A stretch of 64,000 nt of DNA from Batillaria attramentaria (GCA_018292915.2 JACVVK020000222.1:1-64000); one strand, 5' to 3'; counted from the stretch's first letter, positions 1-13,276 are shown. The notes: generated by a model not told the origin, from the letters alone. Made by a program: numbers and translations.

Positions 1-34
1 ACATTACTTTGCATTTCGTTACATTACGTGCCAC

Positions 35-78
<44 letters not shown>

Positions 79-100
79 TGAATGAATGAATGAATGAATG

Positions 101-1367
101 AATGAATGAATGAACTTTATTTTACAAGGATATTAGTGTCAAGCACAGGTGCTTATCTTACAACTTGTCCTTGCTACAGAAAACAAAAACAGAAAAAAAT
201 CCCTAAGAAGTATACAAACTGGAAAAAAAAACGAATCAAAACAAGATACAAAAAGAAGAGAGAAAAAACAAACAAAGAAGCACAACCAAAAACAAACAAA
301 TAAAATACAACGGAGCATATCAAGGGAATGTCGAGCCAAACATAATGAGTAGAAATTAGGAAATACAGCCATTTCTAGCAAACAGGTGGAATCAAGCGTG
401 AAACATGACTGGAGGGGTACATTATAATCAATGATGAAGAAGACTGGCTGCATCCCCGGAACTGTCCAAAAGATACTTGTGTAGGTGAGTCTTAAATGAT
501 GTTAAAGAGCACAACTGCTTAAGCCTCAGTGGAAGAGAATTCCAGGAAGATGCTGCAGAGTAAGAGAAACTTGTCTTATACAAGTCCATTCTAGGGAGTG
601 GGATGGCGAGATTGTGTTTGGCGTTGGGATTACGTGATGACACAGGCTTGAAAAGAGAAGACAAATACTTCGGAGTTTCAGTTTTGAACAGCCTGAAGAC
701 AGCAACACACTTATTGAAAAGCAGTTGGTTACGAAGAGAGAGCAGATCTAGCGTTTGTAGTTTGTTATCCGTGCTTGAAATGACATTAGGGTAATTAAGT
801 GTTTTGGCTGCCCGTCTGTGTAAAGAGTTCAGTTTTCTAAAATGTACCTCAGCACAGCCATCCCACAACAATGAAGCATAATCGAGATGGGACTGTACGT
901 GAGCGTGATAAAAGAGTTTGAGGGCTTTACAGTCTACAAAGTCTTTAGCTGTGACATTAGGAAAATGTTGCGGAATATTGATTTTACGGATGTACTCAAT
1001 GTGTGGCTGTCATTTTAACTGGTCGTCTGTAACAACACTAAGCAATCGATGTTCCTGAACCTGCTAGATAGAGGTTTCACCTAAATGTAACGAAAGAGAG
1101 AGGGCATGTAGTTGGTGTTTTTGTCTAGTTGTTGTGACCATCGCTTCTGTCTTTAATGGGTTAATTACCATGTGGTTTGATTCACACCACTCTAGTATTT
1201 CATTGAGACTTTGCTGTAGGCAGTTGGTCAATGAATCAGTGGTCTTAGCAGATGCGTGAATAGTGGTGTCATCCGCGAACATATCACATTTGGTGAGAGG
1301 GTGAGACACATGTAGGTGGAGATCATTAATGAATAGACAAAAATTAATGGGCCTAGGACAGACCCCT

Positions 1368-1368
<1 letters not shown>
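101..1368 (-). mobile_element. 5'-truncated CR1/jockey-type LINE, degraded
   Basis: Minus-strand translation gives the C-terminal part of a non-LTR reverse transcriptase. It shows CDMFADDTT (RT catalytic box), NHMVINPLKTEAMV, then in another frame a thumb and C-terminal region with WDGCAEVHFRKLN, IPLPRMDLYKTSFS and WNSLPLRLKQ. At least two frame changes separate the blocks, so the copy is dead. The 3' end (low coordinates) runs into a (GAAT)n tail at about 74-115. The 5' truncation falls directly at a (GA)n tract (1371-1408). Wording and order of motifs match the longer copy at 55466-57603, so both belong to one family. The clade call is from motif style only. Confidence 0.85.

Positions 1369-1370
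<2 letters not shown>

Positions 1371-1408
<38 letters not shown>
1371..1408. repeat. (GA)n microsatellite at LINE truncation point
   Basis: Uninterrupted GA dinucleotides abutting the truncated end of the LINE at 101-1368. The LINE copy at 55466-57603 ends the same way. Confidence 0.9.
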
Positions 1409-1411
<3 letters not shown>

Positions 1412-1643
1412 AATTTACATTTACATATATTCCGCGCGCGCAGACTGTTGGCTTGTTCGTTGTTGACCCGTCTGGTATCACACGTTTAAAATTACTGAAT
1501 ACGTGTGCAAATGATGGAGCGCCAGGAAAGACCAGCTGAAACGCTAATTCTATATACCAGCTACGGCAACAAATTCAAACATCAAGTGGTTTCTTTCGTG
1601 GTAAACCACTCGAACTAATCATGTAAGCTGTATTTCCCAGATC

Positions 1644-1800
1644 GGTGCCCCTGATCACGTAAAATACACCACACTCGTTTGTTGATTTCGACCGAAAAAA
1701 AATGCTCGTTAAAACTCAGTCGAAATCATCAAACTCGTATGGTGTTTTTTTTTTTTTTTTTTTTTTCCCGTAATCGGGGGCACCTCATTGTGAAAACTCT
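1644..1800. mobile_element. MITE-like palindromic element, copy 1
   Basis: About 160 bp with long imperfect terminal inverted repeats. The left half contains GTGCCCCTGATCACG and a segment reading ACACTCGTTTGTTGATTTCG; the right half has the reverse complement, ending in GGGGGCACCTCATTGTG. A second copy lies at 44856-45031 with a more complete left terminus. There is no coding capacity. It is probably a non-autonomous DNA transposon; the superfamily was not determined. Confidence 0.65.
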
Positions 1801-2310
1801 GTTTCTAAACCTACCTACGGCAGGCCCCAGTTACTTCCATTCAAAGTATCCCCCATCGTTAAAGAAACCATTGCTGCTATTACAAGGCTTGACATAGGGA
1901 GAATTCTGTTTCGGAACAGTTCGTTCGCTTGTGAAACGCATTGGCGTTTGATGACCGTGCATACGAAAAAACAAACAAACAAAGAAACAAAAATACCCTC
2001 ATCTGTCCGTATACGACGGTTTGTCGTTTGTCGAGGGCGACAATGCGACAGGCTACTGCGCCTTTTTGCTCCAGTCAGCTGAACGGAAGCCTGTCTGCGC
2101 TGGTGTATGTGCATGTGTTTTAACCTTCGCCAGCTGTCGTGGGTCCGTGTGGCCCCAGAACGGTGTTTAACTGCAAATATCTCTTAAACTAGATGGAATT
2201 TTTTAATGAGCTTTTAAAAATGCCTCAGGACCCTGAAAAACTGTTATGTCCTAAAAGATCATTAAATTTAAGCGAGAAGTAAATAAATAAATAAAAGTCA
2301 AAGTTTTTGT
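1801..2310. other. Intergenic, no gene recognised
   Basis: Short open frames only, none with recognisable motifs. Near 2130-2165 there is a diverged unit of the GGTCCGCACGGCCCC repeat found at 2313-2420 and 5897-6060. Confidence 0.5.
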
Positions 2311-2312
2311 AC

Positions 2313-2420
2313 CTATGGAAGACATCGCGGGGCCGTGCGGACCCATACTTCTCAAAGAAGAAAAAACGTGCATATCCTTCCGAGGACGTCGTGGGGCCGT
2401 GCGGACCCACGATGTCATAG
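2313..2420 (-). repeat. 64-bp tandem repeat, inverted flank of the RTE element
   Basis: Two units containing GGGGCCGTGCGGACCCA, separated by a CTTCTCAAAGAAGAAAAAAC segment. The same unit occurs in opposite orientation at 5897-6060, so the pair brackets the RTE-type LINE at 2711-5727. Confidence 0.75.
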
Positions 2421-2710
2421 TGAGACTGAAGTACACGAAGTGGAGTGCTCGCATCTTTTCCATCATGGAGGTCTTGAGCTATGAATTTGCTGAACACGGG
2501 TAGGTTTTTCTCCCATATCCTGTTGTTCTGTATCATGTGCACTCAATAAACCGTGCGTTCTTTCTGTAAGCCTTGGCTTTGTTTATCAACAATTTCACAT
2601 GGTCCATTTCTTTGCACGAAGTGCCAGTGTACCACCAGGCCTGCAGCACATTCTTTTGCACGTGGGCGAGAACAAGAAAGCCGTGTATAGAGCTCTCTGG
2701 GCAAGCCCGA

Positions 2711-5700
2711 GTAGTTAGTTATTTAGAGCCCCTGGCTCCAAGTGGAGCATAGGCCATCGACAACCCTTCGCCATCGCACTCTGTTCTGGGCTATTTTTGC
2801 CACTCCAGTCCAGTTGGTCCCCTCCTTATATAGCTCTGCCTCAGTGTCCCGCCTCCAGCTGTTGCGAGGCCGGCCTCTCTTCCTTTTCCCCTGCGGGTTC
2901 CATGTCAGGGCTTGGCGTGTGGTGCTGGATGCTGGCTTCCTGAGGGTGTGTCCAATCCAGCACCACTTCCTCCGCAGGATCTGCTTGGCCACTGGTTCCT
3001 GCCCCGCTCGCTCCGACAGCTCTTCATTCGGGATCTTCTCTGGCCATCGGATGTTGAAGATGCGCCTCAGACAGGTGTTGAGAAATGTCTGGATCTTCTG
3101 CTGCATCGTCTTCGTTGTCCTCCATGTTTCGCATCCATAGAGCAGAACTGACTTCACGTTGGAGTTGAAGATGCGAAGTTTGGTTCTTATGCTGACAACT
3201 TTGGATGCCCAGACGTTCTTCAGCATGACCATTGCTGCTCTTGCCTTGCCGATTCTGGCTGTGACGTCTCGGTCTGTGCCTCCCTGTCCATCAACCACAC
3301 TCCCCAGGTAGACAAAGGACTCTACCTCCCTGATGGGCTCTCCGCCGACTGTGACTGGTGTGTTGGCAGTGGTGTTGATCTTCATCAGCTCAGTTTTCCT
3401 CCTGTTGATCTTGAGCCCTGTTTCGGCTGATGTGGCTTCCAGACACGTAGTCTTGGCCTGCATCTGGCTGTGGCTGTGAGACAGGAGCGGCAGGTCGTCC
3501 GCAAAGTCGAGGTCATCAAGCTGCGTCCAGAGTGTCCATTGTATCCCGTTTTTCCTGCCTGCTGTAGTGGTCTTTATGATCCAGTCGATGACCAGGGGGG
3601 AGGAACGGGGACAACAGGCATCCCTGGCGGACTCCGGTCTTCACCTCGAAGCTTTCTGACGACTGGCCGGCATGGGCAATCCTGCAGCTCATGTCTTGGT
3701 ATGTGCACCGGATCAGGGAGATGATCTTCCCGGGAACTCCATAGTGCCTTAGCAGCTTCCACAGCGCCTCTCTGTCTACACTGTCCAAAGCCTTCTCATA
3801 GTCTATGAAGTTGACGTAGAGGGGGGAGTTCCACTCCAGTGACTGCTCAACAATGATGCGTAGGCTGGCGATCTGGTCAGCGCAGGACCTGTTCCTGCGA
3901 AAGCCCGCCTGCTGGTCTCGGAGCATGGGGTCGACTGCCTCCCTCATCCTCTCCAGTAGAATTCTGTTGAGAACCTTGCCTGGCACTGACAGGAGCATGA
4001 TCCCTCGGTAGTTGCTGCAGTCCCTGAGGTCCCCTTTCTTTGGCAGCTTGATGATGATCCCTTCTTTCCACTGGGCTGGCACCTCTTCCTTCTCCCAAAT
4101 CTTGCTGAATAGGCTGTGCAGCATGTTGACGGCTGTCTCTGTGTCTGCTTTGATGGCTTCTGCTGGTATCTCGTCCGGCCCTGCAGCTTTCCCATTTCTC
4201 AGTGTCATGATGGCTTTCCTGATCTCCGCCTTAGAGGGCTTGTCGCAGTTGATGGGTAGTTCTGTCTCTGCTGGTGGGATGTCTGGTGGTGTTTCAGGGA
4301 TGGGGCGATTTAACAGCTCCCTGAAGTGTTTTGCCCATTGCTTCAGCTGTTCAGTCCTCAGTTGTTGTCAGTGGGTGCCCGTTCTTGTCCTTCACTGGTT
4401 TGTCTGTCTGCTGAAATTTGCCCGCGAGCTTCTTGGTCACCTGGTACAGGTCTCTTAGATTCCCTTGTCGGGCTGCTTCCTCTGCTTGACTGGCCAGGTT
4501 GTCGATGTAGTCCCTCTTGTCCTTCCTGGTGCTCCTCTTTACTTCTCTGTCAGCTGCTGTGTATTCTTCTTGTGCCTTTGCCTTAGCTCTTTTTGTTCGG
4601 CTCGTGTTCAGTGCAGTTTTCTTCTCTTTCCTAACTTCCAGCTTCTGGATGGTATCAACAGAGATCCATTCCTTGTGTTGGGTCTTCGCTTTCTCAGGAC
4701 CTCTACTCATTGTCGTGCCAGAGTTTCTTGCTGTGTTCCCACTGTGTCTCGATATCCATCCACTGTCTTCTATCAGGTCTTGCAGTGGCTGGAACCTGTT
4801 GGAAAGGCTGATCCGGAATGCTGCTTGTGTGTCTGTGGTCCTGAGTAGTCCAACGTTGTACCTGGTCCGTATGTTGTTGGCGTTGGTGTGTCTCTTAAGC
4901 CGAAGTCTCAATGTTGTTGCAAGAAGGTGGTGGTCTGATGATACATCGGCACCCCTCATCACGCGCACATCTCGACACGATCTCCTGAACTTCCGGCTGA
5001 TGCAGATGTGATCAATCTGGTTCTCCGTGACATGGTCAGGTGATCTCCATGTGGCCTTGTGGATGCGCTTGTGTGGGAAGATGCTGCCTCCTATCAATAG
5101 CTGGTTCAGGGCACAAAAGTCTGCAAAGCGCTCACCATCTTCATTCATCTGTCCCAGTCCGTGTGTTCCCATGGTGTCCTCGTAGCCTGTGTTGTCTGAT
5201 CCGATCTTGGCGTTGAAGTCTCCCATCAGTATGGTCATGTCCTTGGCTCCTCCTCTATCTATCACTGTCTGCAGTTGTTGGTAGAAGTCATCTTTTTTCT
5301 CCTCTTCCACATCATTGGTGGGAGCGTAGCACCGGATGATGTTCAACTTGATGTCTTTTTTCTTGGTGATGAATTTGGCTGTGATGATGCGGGAGTTAAC
5401 AGGCTCCCAGCCGATTAGTGCCCGCTGTGCTTCCGGTGCCAGCATCAGGGCCACGCCCTCAGTGTGGGGGGCTCCATCCTCTGTGTGCCCAGAGTACAGA
5501 AATTGCTCTCCCGATGAAAATCTCAGCTCTCCTGTCTGTAGCCACCTTGTCTCACTCAGTCCTAGTACTCCAGTCTTGTAGTTCTTCATCTCTCTTGCTA
5601 CTTGTATGGTCCTTCCTACTTCATACATTGTCCTGATGTTCCATGTGGCTACTCTCGTTGTTGTCCTGGGTGTTAGAAAGGGGGTCGGCCTTGCAGCTTC

Positions 5701-5727
5701 CTTTCGGCTTTCACTGCAATGTGTCAT
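2711..5727 (-). mobile_element. RTE-type non-LTR retrotransposon, frameshifted
   Basis: One long element read on the minus strand. The 5' part (4351-5727, 458 aa) is an apurinic-type endonuclease: ATWNIRTMYE, LGLSETRW, MGDFNAKIGSDN, NQIDHICISRKF and SDHHLL follow the expected order. The RT core (3516-4208) shows YRGIMLLSVPGKVLNRI, QAGFRRNRSC, DYEKALDSVDRE and GVRQGCLLSP. After a frame change DFADDLPLL (catalytic box, near 3500) and the C-terminal domain (2723-3463) follow, with CETWRT, GHTLRK and GKRKRGRPRNSWRRD. At least two indels break the single ORF, so this copy is unlikely to be autonomous. The 3' end is a short TAAATAACTAACTAC-like tail, as is usual for RTE elements. A 3' fragment of the same family lies at 46505-46875. 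Confidence 0.92.
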
Positions 5728-5896
5728 AGGTCTCCGGGATGGAGACCCTTCCTCGCCCAGGTGAATGTTTTGGTTTGAACAACAATTCTACTCTGTTACA
5801 AATTTTGACATTTGCCGATTACCACCCCTCCCCCTCCCCCCTTTACAAACAGACCGTCATTACTCTAAACTACCTTTCTCCACTACTATTTTTACA

Positions 5897-6060
5897 GTAT
5901 GGGTCCGCACGGCCCCACGACGTCCTCGGAAGGATATGCACGTTTTTTCTTCTTTGAGAAGTATGGGTCCGCACGGCCCCACGACGTCTTCGGAAGGGTA
6001 TGCACATTTTTTCCCTCTGTGAGAAGTATGGGTCCGCACGGCCCCACGATGTCCTTCGTG
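5897..6060 (+). repeat. 64-bp tandem repeat, three units
   Basis: Units begin GTATGGGTCCGCACGGCCCC at 5897, 5961 and 6026, so the period is 64-65 bp. The intervening part carries TCGGAAGGATATGCAC and a T-rich run. The same repeat in reverse orientation lies at 2313-2420, on the other side of the RTE element. Confidence 0.85.
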
Positions 6061-6527
6061 TGTAGTAAATAGCGACGTCGTGCGAAGGTTAATGATGTGA
6101 TGCTAGACACCACCACAACGGAACGATCATTTTTTTTAGAGTAGCCATGGGGCCTTTAGGTCCACAACCAACCAACTATTCAACTATCACATTCTGATTT
6201 TGCGTGTACAGTGTCCAGCTCCCTCTTGGATAGCGGATGTCCTCCAGGTTCTTGTGCTCGTTATGTTTCCTTCTTCCTGGTCTTGTTCAGTGGTATATAT
6301 CCAAACAGCTCTCGCTCCCCCCCCCCCCACCCCCCACCCCTGTCTCCGGCTTTCTTCCTCTCCTTTTTCTTTCACTCTCCTTCACTTTCTTTCCCACATG
6401 AACATACTCCTGTTTTGATTTATTTTGTTTTACGTGTATTACATTTTGTCTTGCTGCTTTTCATGCGCATGACAATAAAAACCTTGAATTGAATATTCAA
6501 CTATCAAAGGCTCATTTCTGCCCACAG
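6061..6527. other. Intergenic/intronic repeat remnants before the first visible exon
   Basis: No exon seen. A C-rich run lies at 6318-6340. A tail reading GACAATAAAAACCTTGAATTG at about 6471-6491 resembles the 3' end of a retroposed element; similar TTGAATTGAATT tails occur near 38375 and 52030. Confidence 0.45.
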
Positions 6528-6940
6528 TGACGTCAGACAGTCTGTTGCTGTCAGTCCTGGAGCCGAAGAGCCTAAAGAACTCTCTGTCCACAAGACAGGT
6601 TATCAGGTCAGTGCAGCTTCATGTCTTTGAAAGTGATTTGGTGATGATAATGATGAGGGTGATGGAAACGTGGTATAGCGCACGGCTCCACCCTGACTGA
6701 GTGCTCATTGCGCTTAGTGAGACGTTTCAACAAATAGGGGGGGGAGGAGGAGGAGAAAAAAGCGGATCTCTGATTAAAGGAGTGCGGCGAAGAAGAGATA
6801 AGGCTCCTAACGCTTCCGGAAAGTTGACTGCCTCCTCAACTGCCCCAGGAAGACAGCTTCAAAGTTAAGCTGAAGGACTTTACACAGCATCTCGTTTTGC
6901 TGGTGTCATCCGTAGATGGGAGTCGCAGACGGAGATATTT

Positions 6941-6997
<57 letters not shown>

Positions 6998-9900
6998 GAG
7001 TTTTATAGATGTAAGCTTTCAGTCGGCTTGTAATTGGATGCTGGGATGTAAACAAAACAAATGTACATTTTTATCTTCAAGGAGGCTAAGGCCAAAGTGG
7101 ACCACCTGGCCGAAACACATTCTGCCCACAAGGAGTTTAATGCAAGGGTGGACAAGCTGCGCGACGACCCCAAAGATCCTGTTTACAATGTTCCCTGGTT
7201 GGATGAAGCCTACTGGCGCAGCTCAACCGCTCCCTTGAGCAACATGTTCGTGGGAAGCAAGCCACTGTTCCCGCCTTGCACTGACCAGATATCACCAGGG
7301 ATTCCGGACTGGGGGCCTCATCCTTATATCGTAAGATTGCTGTCCGGGAACGGCAGAGATATGTAAAGGCCTTAAACTCTATTATCTCAACGTGCGATTT
7401 TATTAGAGCTACTTTCGATTTATAGTACCTGTCTTAAAATTGGCCAAAACTCTCAAATGCAACCCCATATCCTGTTACATATCCAAAGGATTTCAGAATC
7501 TTACCTGATGTGTGTTCTGTGTTTCATACCAGGATGTTGGAAGTAAGGCTGGTTGTTTCAACTCGTGGAGAAAAGTTTAATTTTGTGTCTGAGTAGGCGG
7601 GCATTTGTATGATCTGGTGATGAAATCTGGAGTTTGTACATTTCTCTCGACACAATCTTGATCGAGTTGGTACATATCTCTCGATGGAATCTTGAACTGG
7701 TACATTTATCTGGATGGGATCGTGGATTTGGTACATTTTGCTGTCTCGACAAAATCGTGACTTCTGTCGATGGAATCGTGAATTGGTACACTTCTGTCGA
7801 TGGAATCGTGAATTGGTACATTTCTCTGAATAAAATCTCGATTTGGTACATTTCGCAGTCTCGAGGAAATCTTGAATTAATACATTTCTCTCGGCGAAGT
7901 CTTGAACTGGCACATCTCTCTCAATGAAATCTTGAATTGGTACACATGAGAGTCTCGACGAAAACTTGAATAGGGACATTTCTCTACGACATCTTGAAAT
8001 AGTTTATTTCTCTCGAAGAATTACGTCTTAAATTGGTACATTATTCCTGACGAAATCTTAAATTTGGTACATTTTTCCTGACGAAATCTTGAATTTGTAC
8101 ATTTCTTTTCTGCTAGGGTCCCTTTGCCTACGTGAACAGGAGTAAAAATCCTTGCTGGTTTGACCAAGCTCATCAACTTCTGTGTGTGCCCTACTTTTAC
8201 CTGGCCGGAGTCAGCAAAAGCGGTACTAGTGACCTATTTTCCAGGATCATTCAGCACCCTGAAGTGATTGACTCCCGCAAAGAACATCATTGGTTCGACA
8301 GGCGACGATATCACAGTTCGTATTCATTTCACCACTGCGGTTATTTTTTTTAAAACAATAATAATATACAGAATATGCAGAATACAGAATACTTTATTGA
8401 TCCCAAAATTGTGAAATTGCAGTTCTGGCCCGCATACTAGTAAAACACACAACTGATAAACATTTTAATAAATGAGACTACAAAAATAAGTAAAACAGAC
8501 AGCCTTGACCAGTAAAATTACTTAAAATCAAGAATCACACTATCACATAATACAATTTTCTGTCACATTCAGCACTTATTGATCTATTCATTCATTCTTC
8601 ATTCATTCATGAAGAAGAAGAGTGAGTGAGTGAGTTTTGGGGGCTTAAACAAAGACTATAAACCTAGGACATGCAGGAGACGCTGTACCTTCATGCTAAT
8701 TAAATTTTATCGATTTAACTCCCGATTACAAACAAGGAGGAATGGCCCCATTGTTGTTTCTCCAAATTTCATGCCATTTTATCTGTTTAGTTGCTTGTTG
8801 TTGTTTTCAGTTGTTGTTTTTCTTCTCTCTTCAAGTGTGTAAGACCTACCACAGACACTAGACCCGCTATACGCTGTAGCGGATCTAGAATCTTCGGGGA
8901 GAGAGAGAGAGAGATGACGTGAATTCCGTGAACTAAATATTGACGTCAGCCTCTCTGACACTGACACTGACAGTCATGGTTTCCCCTCTCCTTCTTCCCC
9001 GGACACTCATGGGTTAGCCCGAACTACCTCACTGACTGCGACAGAGGATGCTTGTTTATGTCTAACTCGGGAACCAAGCCAATGATAGGTCTTGGCTTGG
9101 CGTCCATGCCTCTACAGAACCGGTAGGAACAGGGAAATTTTTGGCGACTCAAAAGGACATGTCCTTTGCAAAACATAAGAACAGTCTAGAATGGTCAAGA
9201 ATAACGTATCATTTACGGCAAGCAACTGACTCTGAATAAATCGCAGCAAGGGCTTTGGTTCCACTCGAGAGGCATTTGCCATGTTCGATTGCGTATTCAT
9301 AACGTGACACATCACGTGGTGTTATCCTCGTGGAGTTAATATCCGTTAGGTTGACTGTTTGCAAAGAAACAAACCAAAATTTATCGACGATGTTTAAAGA
9401 TGACATTTTTCTGAGTTGAATTTCGAGAATCTTGTATTTACTGTTTCAGTTTGGGTGCTTCCTTGGTCCAGATCTATACTTGATTTCTTACCCAAAAACC
9501 CAACAACAACCCAGCTGAGCCCGACCAGCAGTATCAAGTAGTAGTAGTGCTGAATCTTGACAAATCGACTCTAAATCTGTTTTCAATCAATGCCAAATCA
9601 CCACCTTTCGGACCCCCTCTCTTTCTGCGCTTATTGTGAAATCACTGAAATGGCTCCTGGTTGACTCTGCATGTTTCTGCCTTTACGCTGAAAAGCTGTT
9701 TGCAAAGTACCAGACGTCAAGTTTCAGTTGCGTCACTGCCTGGTTACACAAAGTCATTACAAATTTACAAGCCTGGAAAGAGCGTTGGAAGTCAGGCGGT
9801 ACAGCCGTCGATTGCGCCACTATCAAAAGCAGGGAGAATACTTTCTTCTCGTGTGTACTAGTCTAGTTCTACTTCAGATGTGGTGTGTCAGTACGTTTCC

Positions 9901-10257
9901 TACTTTTTAATCTGTATGAGATAGAAAAGGAACCGGTAATGACTGCGAAGTGGTTACAAGTTAAACAAATAAATGCGACATAAAAGGGACAGAAACCACT
10001 TAACTTTCACAAAGGACTGCACGGGTCAACGTTTCGGCTTTCGCCTTCCTCAGGACACAAACAAATGCTTTGTCTGTTTGTCCTACTTGACAACCTTTTT
10101 TATTTGTGGTTCCATTTATTTATTTATTTATTTATTCATTTGAACCAGTCTCCATGACGGTACGCACGTAGTTTGTTCATTCAGTCATTTCTTTTCTATA
10201 GTTCAGTAAACCAGTCTGTCTAGCGGTATGCACGTAGTTTCTCTCTTTCTTTATTTA

Positions 10258-10338
<81 letters not shown>

Positions 10339-10682
10339 CTGAATTTGCTGTGATAGATGTGATGCTCGCAAGTTAATTATTGTCTGAGATTTAATTGTTA
10401 TTGCATATATTTGTATTTGGTTTCTATTTTTAGTTCCTTAATTTGGATTTTTCGAGGGGGGGGGGGGGAGAGGATAATTTACACATAATTATTCGAATTT
10501 GAATATGAATTGAATTGAATCTATTATTTCAGTAAAGGAAACCTTCTGGGAGTATGCACGTAGTTTCAGAAAGCTGACATCAGTGGTGAAAAAGACACTG
10601 GAGAAGCATGACCGGAGCAACTTCATATCCGGTAAGGATAGTATCGAGACTACATTCACTGTGCCGGTCCCCCCCCCTCCCC

Positions 10683-10762
<80 letters not shown>

Positions 10763-10931
10763 CGTTGTGCTGATTGGCGTGCTAGGAAAGCTACAACAGT
10801 TATCGGGACATTTGGGGTGGTTTGTTGAAACCAGGCCTCTATTCTTGGCTTGTATCATTAATCAGCTTTTGACCGATCGAGGCAACCCCACCATTTACTT
10901 CGAAATGTCTGAACATTGTGCATTTTGCTTT

Positions 10932-10996
<65 letters not shown>

Positions 10997-11670
10997 CTTT
11001 GCCAATTGGTGTATTATATTTTATAGTGCAATAAGGAAAGGCAGTAAGTGAGATCTGTGCGTTTATTATCTCTTTTATTTTTCGTGTCGAAAACGTTTCA
11101 ACGAATAGCTTGACCCTGTGCATCGGAATCAGTTACTCTGGTCACAATATAGTATGTGCGACCATTGTGGTGTCTGTATCTTGTTCTAGTAGTGTACCGC
11201 GTACTGAGCAGACGACGTTGCTAATTTGGTTGCGGACTCAGGAGTAGCTAGACGGCGCTGATTGGTGGCGTTTGATTCACATAAGCATGCGCACTTGGTT
11301 TGAGTAAACAAACTGGGTAAAGTGTCTGTTACAGTACACATGATGATGATGGTGATGATCCCAGATCAGTCTGACTACAGCCGTAAGTATTTCTGGTGTT
11401 TATGTAGAATCGCACAGGGCTTCCTGTATTTGCTCAGTCTTCGGTATTACAGTGATTTACAGTATCATTTTCTTTCTTCTGAAGGAGATGCGACTCCAAG
11501 CCACTTTTACGACAGTTACGAATGGAAGCAGTTTTGTGGTAACGAGAACTGTACAGAGCCGCGCGTGATTCTGGCCAATCAGATACGCCATCTCTATCCC
11601 GAGGCCAAGGTCATCCTAATTGTAAGACATCCTGTTAACAGGTATGCCCCCCGCCCCCCCCCCCCCCCCC

Positions 11671-11755
<85 letters not shown>

Positions 11756-11797
11756 TTCTTCTTTTGACTTTCGGTTTCTGTCTGTCTGTCTGCCTGC

Positions 11798-11860
<63 letters not shown>

Positions 11861-13276
11861 GACATACACTTCTCTATTTCAGACTTTACTCGAGGTACCT
11901 GTATGACTACGGGCTAAAGCCCACCACGAGATCCGAAATGGGCCCACAGCAGTTCCACAGTCGTGTGGTGGATGGACTCAACAAGTACACGAACTGTATT
12001 CGGAAATGGTCACTCCGACACTGTGTGTACAACAAGACACTATGGGAGACTGTTCACCAGGTCAGTATTTATACATCCTAACACAAAATAAACGACAGGG
12101 GGTTTGTTTTTCACCGCACGCAAGACACTAGTCACAAGGCCACAATACTACTATTGTTTGCAGAGTAAGTCACGATGTGCCCATCGGTAGGAGAAATGTA
12201 CATGGGAAGTATAACTACCCTATTTTCCTCAGTCGCGTGATGCAAATCAACCAAGCGTGAAGCTTGAACAAATGAAAGCAATCCAAAAACTATTTTTATT
12301 TTTATTTTTGACTTTATTGCCCTGCAGAAAGTATTTCCAAATCCATTTAAATTCAGCCGGAAACCGTGAATGTCGCAAAGTTAAACTTTTGCGTCGTGCA
12401 CCACGTGCTTGAGTAAAAATTAATAGGGAAGTATCACTTGCCATACACGTCTTTTTCATATTGTGGCTTACTCTGAGAAGAAAGAAAACAAACAACTGTG
12501 ACCTTATGACTATTTTCTTGCGTGCATGCCAAAAACAAATTTGGCTAGTCCATTTAGCGTGTGACTATAACACAGGCCCATACGCTTTAGTCAAATACGC
12601 TTTGCAGACTTTCGTTGTTTTCTCGTGTAAAATCAAAATAAATTGTCAGAGAGGTGGAAAGGTGCAACTTGCTTAACTCGAAGCTCGAGTCTAAAATCGA
12701 CCTTATCCGTCGTCACGGGTAAGTCAAACCGGGTAAGTCGAAATATCCATTACCCCTGCGAGTTCGACTGTATCTTGTTCGGTGATTGGCTGTGCGCTTG
12801 ATCTATATGGTCATATAGTATGTATATGTAAAGCTAAGAGCGGTACCTAGATCTAGGAGATGTGTGCTTTGTTCGTCCCTAGACAAGTCTGCCTTGCCTT
12901 ACATTATTATTATTTGTGCTCAGTATGCAGCGGGACGCGATTGGCTGAATTCTAGGGGTTTGACCCTTTTGATTGACAAGAGTGGAGACGTCCATTGCCC
13001 TCAAGGAACTAACAAAGTATCATGGGATTGAATTGAATTGCTGTTTGATATCTCTGATGAGTTTGAATCTGCGTATACTGTCTTGCTGTTCCAGCTACGA
13101 ATAGCGGAGAACATGTACTCTGTTCTGTTAGAGGACTGGTTGAGAGTTTTTCCTCGACACCAGATACTCTTTATACGTTTTGAGGACTACGCTAAAAATA
13201 TAACAGCAGAGCTTGCGAAGGTGTTCACTTTCCTTGATCTAGGTAGGTTCATGTTCATTGAAAGAAACTTATTTGT

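Noticed and set aside
1..6527. Upstream exons (membrane anchor) of the CHST15-like gene
   Set aside because: Only transposon and repeat sequence was recognised; no plausible anchor exon with a matching donor phase.
7524..7979. 151-codon minus-strand frame with a CTNSRFHRQK-type repeat
   Set aside because: It lies within an intron of the plus-strand sulfotransferase and its repeat equals the 33-bp DNA repeat.
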